Positions 8,223-18,177 of a stretch of 64,000 bases of DNA are shown one piece after another (the first letter of the stretch is position 1; each line of letters begins with the position of its first letter). Origin of the DNA: Rhizobium sp. L43 (lineage in GTDB: Bacteria; Pseudomonadota; Alphaproteobacteria; Rhizobiales; Rhizobiaceae); NCBI RefSeq assembly GCF_002531725.1, contig NZ_NWSQ01000023.1, positions 43,901-107,900 on the forward strand. Direction: 5' to 3'. The position numbers and the translations under genes were made by a program. The notes beneath the pieces were generated by a model that had not been told where the DNA came from, ran no database searches, and worked only from the letters and a program-made list of their open reading frames with translations.

Positions 8223-8491
8223 GGATCCCACTCCAAAATCCCGTTGCGTCGGCAGGCTCAAGTCGCTGCCAATCTGGTACGCGTCGCATGGATAATGAAT
8301 GGGAAACGTTAAAAGCTGCTTAACCACGCTTGTTTACCGTATTTCTTCGATCTTCCTGAAGAGGAGCAGGGATCGCGGCATTGAAAATCCGGTCTGCAGT
8401 AACCATACGATCTACGGGAGCAATGCGCATAACGAAAAGCCAGCGCACTCGCACCGGCTCAGTTTGTTGACAAATCTCGTTCTCTACTCGA
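8223..8491. other. Intergenic region upstream of the outer-membrane gene, no gene seen
   Basis: About 270 bases between the omp start and a palindromic repeat. No supportable frame. It should hold the omp promoter; a regulated leader is possible but no clear motif was identified. Confidence 0.45.
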
Positions 8492-8563
8492 CGTCATCCT
8501 CGGCCTTGTGCCGAGGATCTGCCGCACCAACTGCAGATGCTCGGGACAAGCCCGAGCATGACG
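8492..8563. repeat. Rhizobial palindromic intergenic element, type A
   Basis: Two back-to-back stems: CATCCTCGG with CCGAGGATC, then GATGCTCGG with CCCGAGCATGAC. The outer arms CGTCAT/ATGACG are inverted, so the whole 72-base unit folds into one long hairpin. Built on the same plan as the three copies at 12511, 21619 and 59780 but with different arm sequence. It lies between convergent-free space after glmM and could end its transcript. Confidence 0.7.
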
Positions 8564-8638
8564 AAAGAGGGGTTGGCCGGCTCCGTTAGCCGTCAGAGCC
8601 GGCGCTCCCGTACCGGCTTCGATAGTCTTTCTGAGCGA

Positions 8639-9991
8639 TCAGGCGGCGGTCCGGACGTTCGAGATCGTGCCGATCAGCTCGTTGACGATGCGCTCGATCT
8701 GGGCGCGGTCGTCGCCTTCGGCCATGACGCGGATCAGCGGCTCGGTGCCCGAGGGGCGAATGACGAGACGACCGCTCTTGGCGAGCTCGGCTTCGGCATC
8801 GGCGATCGCCTTCTGCACCTGGATATCCTCCAGCGGCTTGCCGCCGCTGATGCGGACATTGCGCAGGAGCTGCGGCACCGGCTCGAAACGGCGGCAGACC
8901 TCGCTGACGGTCCGGCCGGTGCGCTTCACTGCGGCCAGGATCTGCAGCGCTGCGACGAGACCGTCGCCGGTCGTGCCGTAATCCGAGAGCACGATATGGC
9001 CGGACTGCTCACCGCCGACATTGTAATTGTGCTGGCGCATATGCTCGACGACGTAGCGGTCGCCGACTTTCGTGCGGGCAAGCGCCATGCCGCGCTCGTC
9101 GAGGAAGCGCTCGAGGCCGAGGTTGGACATGACAGTGGCAACGATGCCGTTGCCCCGCAGCTGCTGGCTCTCGGCCCAGCTTTCGGCAATGACGGCCATC
9201 AGCTGGTCGCCGTCGACGATCGAACCATTCTCGTCGATAATGATGACGCGGTCCGCGTCGCCGTCGAGCGCAATGCCGATATCGGCGCGCACCTCATCGA
9301 CCTTCTTCTGCAGCGCGACGGGGCTGGTGGAACCGCAATTGAGATTGATGTTGGTGCCGTTCGGCTCGTTGCCGATCGTCACGACATCAGCGCCCAGCTC
9401 CCACAGCACGGCGGGCGCCACTTTATAGGCGGCACCATTGGCGCAGTCGATCGCGATCCTCAGGCCCTGCAGCGTCACGTCGCGCGGCAAAGTCCGCTTG
9501 GCATGTTCGATGTAGCGGTCATGCACACCGTCGACGCGCTTGGCGCGGCCGATATCATCGGATTTGGCGAGCTGCGCATTCAGGTCCTTTTCGAGCAGGT
9601 CCTCGATCTCGGATTCGAGCTCGTCTGAAAGCTTGTAGCCGTCGGGCCCGAAGAGTTTGATGCCGTTATCCTCGTAGGGATTGTGCGAAGCCGAGATCAT
9701 CACGCCGATATCGCAGCGCAGCGAGCGCGTCAGCATGGCGACGGCGGGTGTCGGGATCGGGCCGAGAATGAAGGCGTCGAGGCCGGCGGCGGTGAAGCCC
9801 GCGACCATGGCATTCTCAAGCATATAACCGGAAAGGCGCGTATCCTTGCCGATGACGACACGGTGGCGGTGGTTGCCACGGCGGAAGATCGTGCCGGCGG
9901 CAATGCCGACCCGCATCGCGAGATCCGGCGTCATCGGGAAGACGTTGGATTGGCCGCGAATGCCGTCGGTCCCGAAATAGCGTCTCTTCAT
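8639..9991 (-). CDS. glmM: Phosphoglucosamine mutase GlmM
   Basis: Interconverts glucosamine-6-phosphate and glucosamine-1-phosphate on the way to UDP-GlcNAc, the precursor of peptidoglycan and lipid A. The 450-residue product has FGTDGIRG at 6-13, the phosphoserine loop ISASHNP with Ser102, the metal site DGDADR at about 243, and the phosphate-binding RPSGTEPLIRV near the C-terminus. Length is standard. The ATG at 9991 has AGGAG five bases upstream; a longer frame to 10039 is not supported. It follows ftsH in the same direction but a terminator at 10171-10207 separates them. Confidence 0.97.
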   Translation of the reverse strand: MKRRYFGTDGIRGQSNVFPMTPDLAMRVGIAAGTIFRRGNHRHRVVIGKDTRLSGYMLENAMVAGFTAAGLDAFILGPIPTPAVAMLTRSLRCDIGVMISASHNPYEDNGIKLFGPDGYKLSDELESEIEDLLEKDLNAQLAKSDDIGRAKRVDGVHDRYIEHAKRTLPRDVTLQGLRIAIDCANGAAYKVAPAVLWELGADVVTIGNEPNGTNINLNCGSTSPVALQKKVDEVRADIGIALDGDADRVIIIDENGSIVDGDQLMAVIAESWAESQQLRGNGIVATVMSNLGLERFLDERGMALARTKVGDRYVVEHMRQHNYNVGGEQSGHIVLSDYGTTGDGLVAALQILAAVKRTGRTVSEVCRRFEPVPQLLRNVRISGGKPLEDIQVQKAIADAEAELAKSGRLVIRPSGTEPLIRVMAEGDDRAQIERIVNELIGTISNVRTAA

Positions 9992-10170
9992 CTGCACTCC
10001 TGCGTTTCGCGCGCCATTCAAGGCAGCGCATCCTTTCAAGCGAATCCGGCTTCAATGGGATGTCGTCAATCCAGAAGCGTGATTCATGCTTGCCTCAATT
10101 CAGCGGAATGCCACAAAATGCGGCGATCGGCACGTAAATTAGCAAGAAAAATGATTATATCCCGTTACCA

Positions 10171-10207
10171 ATAAAAAGGCCGGATCTCCCGCCTGGGAAA
10201 TCCGGCC
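10171..10207 (-). terminator. Terminator of ftsH
   Basis: Read on the minus strand, GGCCGGAT ... ATCCGGCC with an inner TCCC/GGGA pairing is followed directly by TTTTTAT. It begins 26 bases after the ftsH stop codon and 180 bases before glmM, so glmM needs its own promoter or read-through. Confidence 0.88.
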
Positions 10208-10232
10208 GCCTCATTCAAGTTGGTGCCCCGGT

Positions 10233-12164
<1,932 letters not shown>

Positions 12165-12261
12165 TGAACTCCCCAGCACTGGAACAGCCGCCTCATGGCG
12201 ACCGTCTTATTCTTCTCTAACATAGGGTTGCGCCGTGCGATTGCCAAGGCGATCCCCCAGG

Positions 12262-13716
12262 TCAGATGGTTTTTCCGTCAATACTTCTTAAAGGCGGCCT
12301 CGCATAGGGCGCCATCGCGAAAACCGCCGAAAGCCTGTTGGCAAAGATGAAATCAAATCGTGTCAAAAAGCGGTCGAAGGGTGCGAAATAGGGCGTGAGG
12401 TCGACCCTACGGACGGATTCCTCGGATAAAGGGGCTCCTTCGGCGGTTAAAGCCGGCGCGGAGGCGACGGCGCGCTTCCATGCCGCCTTGGGAAGGCGCT
12501 CAATATGATCCTCCCTCATTCCTGTGCTCGTCACAGGAATCCAGCCACCGCGCGCGGTGATTGACTCAATAAAGCGTGAAGGGTCTTTCGCGCCCAAGGA
12601 CTTGGGCGCGCTGGATTCCTGTGACAAGCACAGGAATGAGGGAGCGCATGTTGCAGCCGCCTCGACTTCAATTGAAACGGTCGATCCATTCCACGCATAA
12701 AACCTTCCATCCCAAACCCCGGCCTCTCCCGGCTGCAATACCAGCGGCACCATCCCCCGGCTCTCGCGCGTGAGATAAAGCCCGTCACGCCTGAAATCGA
12801 AAACCACTCTGCCGGCGGTCATCCGTCCCGGTTCGCTGCCGGTGGCGAATGCAAGGATACGCTCCATATGCGCCCTCCCCGGCGCAAACGGCTGTCCGCC
12901 GAAAACAGCCGTCAGGCGCCCAAGCGCATAATCGAGGACGGCCCGATCCTGCCGCAGCCCATCAGGCATCACTTGCCCGAGCAGACCGCGGTGAAGCCTG
13001 AAATGGCGATCGAGCCATTCGGCGCCGCCGGACGACAGAGCCAACCGCTCCGCCCAGGCCGCACGAATATCCTTCTGCGCCGATGTATCGGCCGAAAGCA
13101 GCCGGCGCGTCCGCACGCGCTCATACTTCATGTCCTCGTTGCTGGGATCGTCGATCCACCCCGCGCCTCGCTCTCTCAGGAAAGCGCGGACATCTGCCCG
13201 GGTGGAAAAAAGAAGCGGCCGTAAAATCCAGAAACGTCGGTCGAAGAGCACCGCATCGGCAATACCCGTCGAAACCTGCTCTGTCCGCATGCCGAGCATG
13301 GCAAGTGTTTCGCGCTGGTCATCGAATGTGTGGCCGGTGACGATGAGATCGGCGTCGAATGCTTTCGCTGCCTCGGCCAGAAGGGCATAGCGCGCCTCGC
13401 GGGCCGCAGCCATGATGCCGGTTTTCGGCTTGTCGCCCTGCCAGACCAGGGTGGTGTGGGGAATGCCGCGCGATGCGCAGAGGGCTGCGACGTCTCGCGC
13501 CTCGTCTGCGGAACCGGCGCGCAACGCATGGTCGACGGTTGCAGCGCATAGGGAAATCTTGAGATGGGGCGCGGCCTTCACGGCTTCATCGAGAAGGAGA
13601 AGCAGGCCGGTCGAATCGCTGCCGCCCGAGATCGCGACGAGGATGCGCGCGGGGCTTTGAAGCGAGTTAAGAAACTGGAGGGTCGCCTGTTGCGGCGACG
13701 GGGCTTCCGGTGACAT
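12262..13716 (-). CDS. tilS: tRNA(Ile)-lysidine synthase TilS, with an in-frame repeat insertion
   Basis: TilS turns the wobble cytidine of tRNA-Ile(CAU) into lysidine so that it reads AUA; the gene is essential in bacteria that use AUA. The PP-loop SGGSDS is at 30-35, HALR and the GHTFDDQRET helix follow, and WIDDPSN is at 187-193, all as expected. The 484-residue product has a foreign stretch: residues about 358-403 are encoded by a mobile palindromic element (bases 12511-12644) whose other copies are intergenic. The frame is kept through the element and the C-terminal substrate-binding domain resumes at about 407. The insertion lies between the catalytic core and the last domain. Whether the protein still works is not shown, though essentiality argues that it does. 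It starts 11 bases after cpoB. Confidence 0.92.
   Translation of the reverse strand: MSPEAPSPQQATLQFLNSLQSPARILVAISGGSDSTGLLLLLDEAVKAAPHLKISLCAATVDHALRAGSADEARDVAALCASRGIPHTTLVWQGDKPKTGIMAAAREARYALLAEAAKAFDADLIVTGHTFDDQRETLAMLGMRTEQVSTGIADAVLFDRRFWILRPLLFSTRADVRAFLRERGAGWIDDPSNEDMKYERVRTRRLLSADTSAQKDIRAAWAERLALSSGGAEWLDRHFRLHRGLLGQVMPDGLRQDRAVLDYALGRLTAVFGGQPFAPGRAHMERILAFATGSEPGRMTAGRVVFDFRRDGLYLTRESRGMVPLVLQPGEAGVWDGRFYAWNGSTVSIEVEAAATCAPSFLCLSQESSAPKSLGAKDPSRFIESITARGGWIPVTSTGMREDHIERLPKAAWKRAVASAPALTAEGAPLSEESVRRVDLTPYFAPFDRFLTRFDFIFANRLSAVFAMAPYARPPLRSIDGKTI
12511..12644. repeat. Palindromic mobile element copy inside tilS
   Basis: A 134-base unit with inverted ends CTCCCTCATTCC/GGAATGAGGGAG, each followed inward by a local stem (TTCCTGTG/CACAGGAA) and CCAG/CTGG, and an inner small hairpin GCGCCCAAG/CTTGGGCGC. 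Copies with the same ends and inner hairpin are found at 21619 and 59780. The unit sits inside an open reading frame and contains no stop in the tilS frame. Confidence 0.9.
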
Positions 13717-13727
13717 GCCGGAAGACC

Positions 13728-14717
13728 TTAGCAGGCGAGGCGCTTCTGCTCGCTCGCAACCTTGCTGATGACGGCACGCGAAGCCTTCGGATAACGCTTC
13801 GAGACTTCGCGCAACGTCGCGCAGGCCGTCTCCTTGTTGTCGAGAGCGGCAAGCGACATGCCAAGCTTCAACAGCATTTCCGGCGCCTTTTCGGAGGTAC
13901 CGTATTTCTGGTGCGCATTGAGGAAGGTTTTGGCCGCCTCATTATACTTGCCCTGCGAATAGAGCGCTTCGCCAAGCCAGAAATTGGCGTCCGCCGCCCG
14001 CGCGCTGCTCGGGTAGCGGGTGATGTACTGCGTGAATTCCTGTTCGGCCGTGCTGTAATCGCCGGACAAGACGTGGCCATAGGCGGCCTTGTACTGGTCC
14101 GCCTCACCGCCGAGCGAGGCGGTCTGCTGCGGCGCTTTGGGGTTGGCATCGGGAATCGGCCCGGAACCGATTGTGGCATTATCGTCGACAGTTCCGCCGA
14201 TCGGATTGCCGTTCTGATCGAAATCGATCGAGCCGAGCTCTTTCGGCGGCTGGCCGAGGCCGCTATTCTCAGCCACGCCGGCGGAGGGACCCGTTTCGGC
14301 TCCCTGCGGCGCTTGGATCACCTTGGCGATATCGTCGCCGCCCGAAGCTGCCGGAGCGGGATCGGTCTCGCTCTTCTTGACGGGAGCCTTGGCACCGCCG
14401 CCGCCGGAACCCGTCTTTTCAAGCTGCTGGAAGCGGAATTCATTGTCTTCCTGCTGCTTGCGGATCGTCTCCTGCATCTGCAGCAGCTGAAAGCTCATCT
14501 CCTCGATCCGCCCGTTCAGCTGTCGCAACTGCTCTTCGAGCTGCTGCACGCGGACCTCGGCGTCGCCGCTCTGCACTTTGACGACAGGCGGCGCCGCCTG
14601 GTTTTCCGTGGATCGCTCGCCGAGATGCAGCCCAAAGAACGAGGCGGAATAGGCCGCCCGTTCGCTCCCGGTCACAGCCGCGAGGCACAGCATGCCTGCC
14701 ACGACAAGTTTCTTCAT
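13728..14717 (-). CDS. cpoB: Cell division coordinator CpoB (YbgF)
   Basis: Periplasmic TPR protein that links Tol-Pal constriction with peptidoglycan synthesis. The 329-residue product has a signal peptide (MKKLVVAGMLCLAAVTG), a coiled coil at about 50-90 (VQQLEEQLRQLNGRIEEM), a low-complexity linker with Ala/Gly/Pro, and C-terminal TPR repeats from about 207 (YKAAYGHVLSGDYSTAEQEF, ANFWLGEALYSQGKYNEAAKTF). That order is the family signature. The start at 14717 opens the signal peptide. It follows pal across a terminator and precedes tilS by 11 bases. Confidence 0.94.
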   Translation of the reverse strand: MKKLVVAGMLCLAAVTGSERAAYSASFFGLHLGERSTENQAAPPVVKVQSGDAEVRVQQLEEQLRQLNGRIEEMSFQLLQMQETIRKQQEDNEFRFQQLEKTGSGGGGAKAPVKKSETDPAPAASGGDDIAKVIQAPQGAETGPSAGVAENSGLGQPPKELGSIDFDQNGNPIGGTVDDNATIGSGPIPDANPKAPQQTASLGGEADQYKAAYGHVLSGDYSTAEQEFTQYITRYPSSARAADANFWLGEALYSQGKYNEAAKTFLNAHQKYGTSEKAPEMLLKLGMSLAALDNKETACATLREVSKRYPKASRAVISKVASEQKRLAC

Positions 14718-14820
14718 ATGTATCGTCCTGTCCCAGTGATTCTTCGCACCTCGATGGCACGAACAGGAGATTTTTCCAATTGCTTTCAAAAAGCAACGGA
14801 GTCTGGCCAAAGTGTGGTCA

Positions 14821-14855
14821 AAAAGAAAAGGCGGCCCCTGCAGGGACCGCCTTCC
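14821..14855 (-). terminator. Terminator downstream of pal
   Basis: On the minus strand AAGGCGG...CCGCCTT with an extra CCCTG/CAGGG inner palindrome is followed by TTTTCTTTTT. It stands between pal and cpoB, so the tol-pal transcript may mostly end here. Confidence 0.85.
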
Positions 14856-14877
14856 GAAAGCGAACTGTATCGGCAAA

Positions 14878-15414
14878 TTACATGCCGGCGCCGCCGAGAA
14901 CCGTGACCGCGCGGCGGTTCTGCGACCAGCAGGAAATATCGTCGCAGACGGCGACCGGACGTTCCTTGCCGTAGGAAATCGTCTTCAGGCGCTGCGCCGG
15001 AACGCCGCGCGAAGCGAGATAATCCTTGGCGGCAGCCGCACGGCGGGCGCCGAGCGCGAGGTTGTATTCACGCGTACCGCGTTCGTCGGCATGGCCTTCG
15101 ACGGTGATCTGGTAGTTCGGGTAGCGGGCGAGCCACTGGGCCTGACGGTCGAGCGTCTGCGAGGCATCGGCACGGATCGACGAGGAGTCGGTATCGAAGA
15201 AGATGCGGTCGCCGACATTGACCGTGAAGTCCTGGGCCGAGCCCGGCGTAGCGGCACCACCTGCACCGGCGCCGCCGAGGCCGAGATCACCGGCGCTGTT
15301 CGGCGGCTTCTTGGCGCAGCTCGCGAGAGCGAGACCGGCGATCAGCGCGATCATGACGGGGTTGCGGGCGAAATTCTGCATGCGGCTCATTGCCGGGGTG
15401 TGAATTCGGCTCAT
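14878..15414 (-). CDS. pal: Peptidoglycan-associated lipoprotein Pal
   Basis: Outer-membrane lipoprotein that binds peptidoglycan and TolB. The 178-residue product has a lipoprotein signal ending LALASC (lipidated Cys33), a glycine/alanine linker, and an OmpA-type peptidoglycan-binding domain from about 70 to 170 with FFDTDSSSIR, GHADERGTREYNLALG and RRAVTV. The start at 15414 has AGGAG eight bases upstream. The N-terminus contains a near repeat, MSRIHTPA then MSRMQNF, and the second methionine (15390) has no binding site, so the first is chosen. Confidence 0.96.
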   Translation of the reverse strand: MSRIHTPAMSRMQNFARNPVMIALIAGLALASCAKKPPNSAGDLGLGGAGAGGAATPGSAQDFTVNVGDRIFFDTDSSSIRADASQTLDRQAQWLARYPNYQITVEGHADERGTREYNLALGARRAAAAKDYLASRGVPAQRLKTISYGKERPVAVCDDISCWSQNRRAVTVLGGAGM

Positions 15415-15565
15415 GGCCGGGTCTCCTTGCGATTTCAGGGTTTCCAGACAGTAACCGCACTCGGTTAACCGCCCCTCAATGACTATGGTTAACAATTTAC
15501 TGATTTGTCCCGTAGTCGCCCGGTTTTCATGACTTTGGGGCGACATGAAGGCATTGCCGCGCCTG

Positions 15566-16876
15566 CTATTCCATCAGCGGCGACCAAGCCGGGTCGGAAC
15601 CATAGCTCGGCGTCTTCACGAGCTGCTCGTTGTAACCGGTCAGATCGATCGAATAGAGCTGCGGACCGCCCGACCCCGCCGCCTGGCGGAAGAACATCAG
15701 CACGCGGCCGTTCGGCGCCCAGGTCGGGCCCTCATTGTGGAAGCCGGTCGTCAGGATGCGCTCGCCCGAACCATCCGGCTTCATCACGCCGATCGAGAAC
15801 TTGCCGCCGGCCTGCTTGGTGAAGGCGATGAGATCGCCGCGCGGCGACCAGACCGGCGTCGAATAGGAGCCGTCGCCGAAGGAAATACGCGTCTGGCCGG
15901 AACCATCGGCGTTCATCACGTAGATCTGCGGCTTTCCGCCGCGGTCGCTTTCGAAGCTGACACGCGCGCCGTCGGGGGAATAGGAAGGCGAAGTGTCGAT
16001 CGCCGCCGTCGAGGTCAGGCGTGTTGTCGTGCGCGAGCGCAGGTCCATCGTATAGATGTTGGAATTGGCATCCTGCTGCAGGCTCATGATCACCTTCTGC
16101 CCATCCGGCGAAAAGCGCGGCGAGAAGGTCATTCCAGGAAAATTGCCGACGACCTCGCGCTGCCCGGTTTCGAGCTGCAGCAGATAGACCCGCGGCTGTT
16201 GGTTGGCAAAGGACATGTAGGTGACTTCCTGCCGGCTCGGAGAGAAGCGCGGCGTCAGCACGAGATCGCTGCCGTCAGTCAGCATGCGCACGTTAAAGCC
16301 GTCCTGATCCATGATCGCCAGCTGGCGCTTGCGCTGCTGCTTGGTGCCGGATTCGGAGACGAAAACGACACGGGTGTCGAAATAGCCTTCCTCACCAGTG
16401 ATCTGCTTGTAGATCGCATCGGCGATGATGTGCGCCACACGCCGCCAGTTCTCCGGCTGCGTATAGAATTGCTGACCAGACATCTGCTGTCCGGCAAAGG
16501 TATCCCAGAGGCGGAATTCGGCGCGAAGTCGGCCATCAGCCTCCTGGGTAACGCGGCCAGTCACCAAAGCCTGAGCATTGATGACCTTCCAGTCTTCGAA
16601 GCGCGGTGCAGCGTCCGGATTGGAGATCTTCTCGATGAAGGCCGTCTTATTGATCGGTGCAAACAGACCGGATCGCTGCAGGTCGGCAGCAATGACCTGC
16701 GAGACCTGCGCGCCCATATCACCTTGCAGGAAGTCCGTCACCGCGATCGGCAGCGGCTGGATATTACCCTTGTTGATATTGAGCTCGACAAGAGCGTTCG
16801 CCGGAGTCGTAAAGGCTGCGGCCCCGACCAGGCCGGCGACGACCATCAGGGCGCGGATGAGGGAACACTTGACCAT
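15566..16876 (-). CDS. tolB: Tol-Pal system protein TolB
   Basis: Periplasmic beta-propeller that relays TolA to Pal. The 436-residue product has a signal peptide ending in TPANA (mature LVELNINKG), an N-terminal domain (IAVTDFLQGDMGAQVSQVIAADL), and six WD40-like TolB repeats (FSPSRQEVTYMS, FSPDGQKVIMS, YSPDGARVSFES, WSPRGDLIAFTK, WAPNGRVLMFF). Two starts compete: ATG 16876 (chosen, gives the usual signal peptide) and GTG 16897, which is one base after the stop of the TolA-tail remnant and would add seven residues. The latter overlap would fit translational coupling to the original tolA end. Confidence 0.95.
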   Translation of the reverse strand: MVKCSLIRALMVVAGLVGAAAFTTPANALVELNINKGNIQPLPIAVTDFLQGDMGAQVSQVIAADLQRSGLFAPINKTAFIEKISNPDAAPRFEDWKVINAQALVTGRVTQEADGRLRAEFRLWDTFAGQQMSGQQFYTQPENWRRVAHIIADAIYKQITGEEGYFDTRVVFVSESGTKQQRKRQLAIMDQDGFNVRMLTDGSDLVLTPRFSPSRQEVTYMSFANQQPRVYLLQLETGQREVVGNFPGMTFSPRFSPDGQKVIMSLQQDANSNIYTMDLRSRTTTRLTSTAAIDTSPSYSPDGARVSFESDRGGKPQIYVMNADGSGQTRISFGDGSYSTPVWSPRGDLIAFTKQAGGKFSIGVMKPDGSGERILTTGFHNEGPTWAPNGRVLMFFRQAAGSGGPQLYSIDLTGYNEQLVKTPSYGSDPAWSPLME

Positions 16877-16898
16877 GTCAAACAAGCCTTTCAGCACT

Positions 16899-17027
16899 TT
16901 ATAGGTTCAGTTGGCTGGCGTCGAAGTTCAAAATGACTTCCTTCCAGGCATCGTATTTGTCTTTTGGAAACATCGTGTAAGGGGCCGCATGGATAATTGC
17001 GCGCAAAAATGGCATAAGCTCAGCATC
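16899..17027 (-). pseudogene. Remnant of a second TolA C-terminus
   Basis: Directly after the tolA stop, in another frame, 42 codons read DAELMPFLRAIIHAAPY, TMFPKDKYDAWKEVILN, FDASQLNL and then TAA. This matches the end of the present TolA (SSPLKNLPADKYEGENGWNEM, LLTFDASDFGI) at DKY, W.E, FDAS and in the preceding helix. It is thus a 3' fragment of a tolA allele left behind by tail exchange or tandem duplication. GC over 16921-17040, counted by hand, is 51 of 120 (about 43%), well below the region. An internal ATG at codon 5 could in principle start a 38-residue peptide, with a poor binding site. Confidence 0.8.
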
Positions 17028-18169
17028 TAGATTCCAAAATCGCTTGCGTCGAAGGTAAGAAGCATTTCGTTCCAGCCGTTCTCGCCTTCATACTTATCTG
17101 CCGGCAAGTTCTTGAGAGGAGATGATTTCATGACAGCGCGATAAACGCTGCTCTTAAGAGCTTGACGTGTCGAATCCGGCCCACCTGTCGCAATGACCTC
17201 TGGATCGCCAACCACATTCCCAGCTTGATCGAGTTGAAAACGAACCTTAAGCTGCACTTCGCTAGCACCTGCTAGCCCTGAAACAACACTCCAGTTGCTG
17301 GAAATCTGGCCCTTTACAGCATCCTCCTCGCTCTGGCTGAGTTTGGTTCCGCTGTTGCTCTTCTTGTTCCCCAGCGAGGCCTCCTGCGTCGAGCGCTTGG
17401 CGCCGCCGGCGGAAGGATCGGTCTTGTTCAGCAGAGCCGAAATCTCATCGGCATTGAAATCGCTCTTCATCGTCGAGGCCGATTTCGCCACTTCCTGCTT
17501 CTTGTCGGCCTTCTTCTTGTCCGTCGGTTTTTCGGCAGCCTTGGGTTCGTCCGCAGGCTTCTCAGGCGGCTTCTCGACAGCTTTTTGGGGCTCCGGCGGC
17601 TTTACCTGCGGCTTGACGACCGGTGTCGGTACCTTGTCCGGCAGCGCCTCGGCGTCCGGCTTCGGCGGCTCTTCCGGCTTGGCCTGCTCTTCCGGCGGCT
17701 TTTCCTCCGGCTTCGGCGGCGTCACTTCGACGGGCTTCGGCGGCGGAATGGAAGCCACTTCCTTCGGCTGCTCGACCTCGGTCTCTTCCTTGTTGACTTC
17801 CTTGACGTCGTTCGGCTTGGGATCGATCGTCGGCAGCGGCTTATCGCTCGAATTCGCCGCCGCGGCTTCACTATTGCTCGGCTTGGCGTTCGGGACCGGC
17901 GGCGTCTTCAGGTCGACATTGTTGTCGCCGGCATTCTCGGCCGGTTGCGCGATCGGCGGCCGCGTCGTCGGCACCGGCGCAGAAGTCTCCTTCTTCGGAG
18001 CCTTCTTGTCGCCTTGCTGCATCTGGGTGATGGATTCCACCGGCACCAGATCGACCGGCATCGCCTCGAAATCCTCCACCTTGAAGGATTCCGGCGCGCT
18101 CAGAGACACCATCGCCCAGGTGAGCACCAGGCAATGCAGAACAGCAGATGTGACGACGCTGGTCTTCAT
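17027..18169 (-). CDS. tolA: Tol-Pal system protein TolA
   Basis: Energy-transducing link between the inner membrane TolQR motor and the periplasm. The 380-residue product has one N-terminal span (VTSAVLHCLVLTWAMVSLSA), a long proline/lysine/glutamate-rich linker (about 55-230, e.g. PPKPVEVTPPKPEEKPPEEQ), and a C-terminal TonB-like domain from about 280 (VKGQISSNWSVVSGLAGASE, VQLKVRFQLDQAGNVVGDP). The last third (bases about 17030-17340) has lower GC (about 52% over 17041-17280, hand count) than the linker and codons less typical of the neighbours, and a second, different tail lies right behind the stop. That points to replacement of the C-terminal domain. It is between tolR and tolB, eight bases after tolR. 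Confidence 0.93.
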   Translation of the reverse strand: MKTSVVTSAVLHCLVLTWAMVSLSAPESFKVEDFEAMPVDLVPVESITQMQQGDKKAPKKETSAPVPTTRPPIAQPAENAGDNNVDLKTPPVPNAKPSNSEAAAANSSDKPLPTIDPKPNDVKEVNKEETEVEQPKEVASIPPPKPVEVTPPKPEEKPPEEQAKPEEPPKPDAEALPDKVPTPVVKPQVKPPEPQKAVEKPPEKPADEPKAAEKPTDKKKADKKQEVAKSASTMKSDFNADEISALLNKTDPSAGGAKRSTQEASLGNKKSNSGTKLSQSEEDAVKGQISSNWSVVSGLAGASEVQLKVRFQLDQAGNVVGDPEVIATGGPDSTRQALKSSVYRAVMKSSPLKNLPADKYEGENGWNEMLLTFDASDFGI

Positions 18170-18177
18170 CTTGAACG

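Noticed and set aside
8323..8638. Small gene upstream of glmM's end
   Set aside because: Open frames there pass through the palindromic element and have no binding site.
12576..12773. Short frames containing WIPVTSTGMRE on several strands
   Set aside because: They are translations of the palindromic element and flank, not genes; the same peptide recurs at 21634 and 59754 for that reason.
16897..16899. GTG start for tolB
   Set aside because: It lacks a Shine-Dalgarno and adds seven residues to a signal peptide that begins well at ATG 16876; kept only as a note on coupling.
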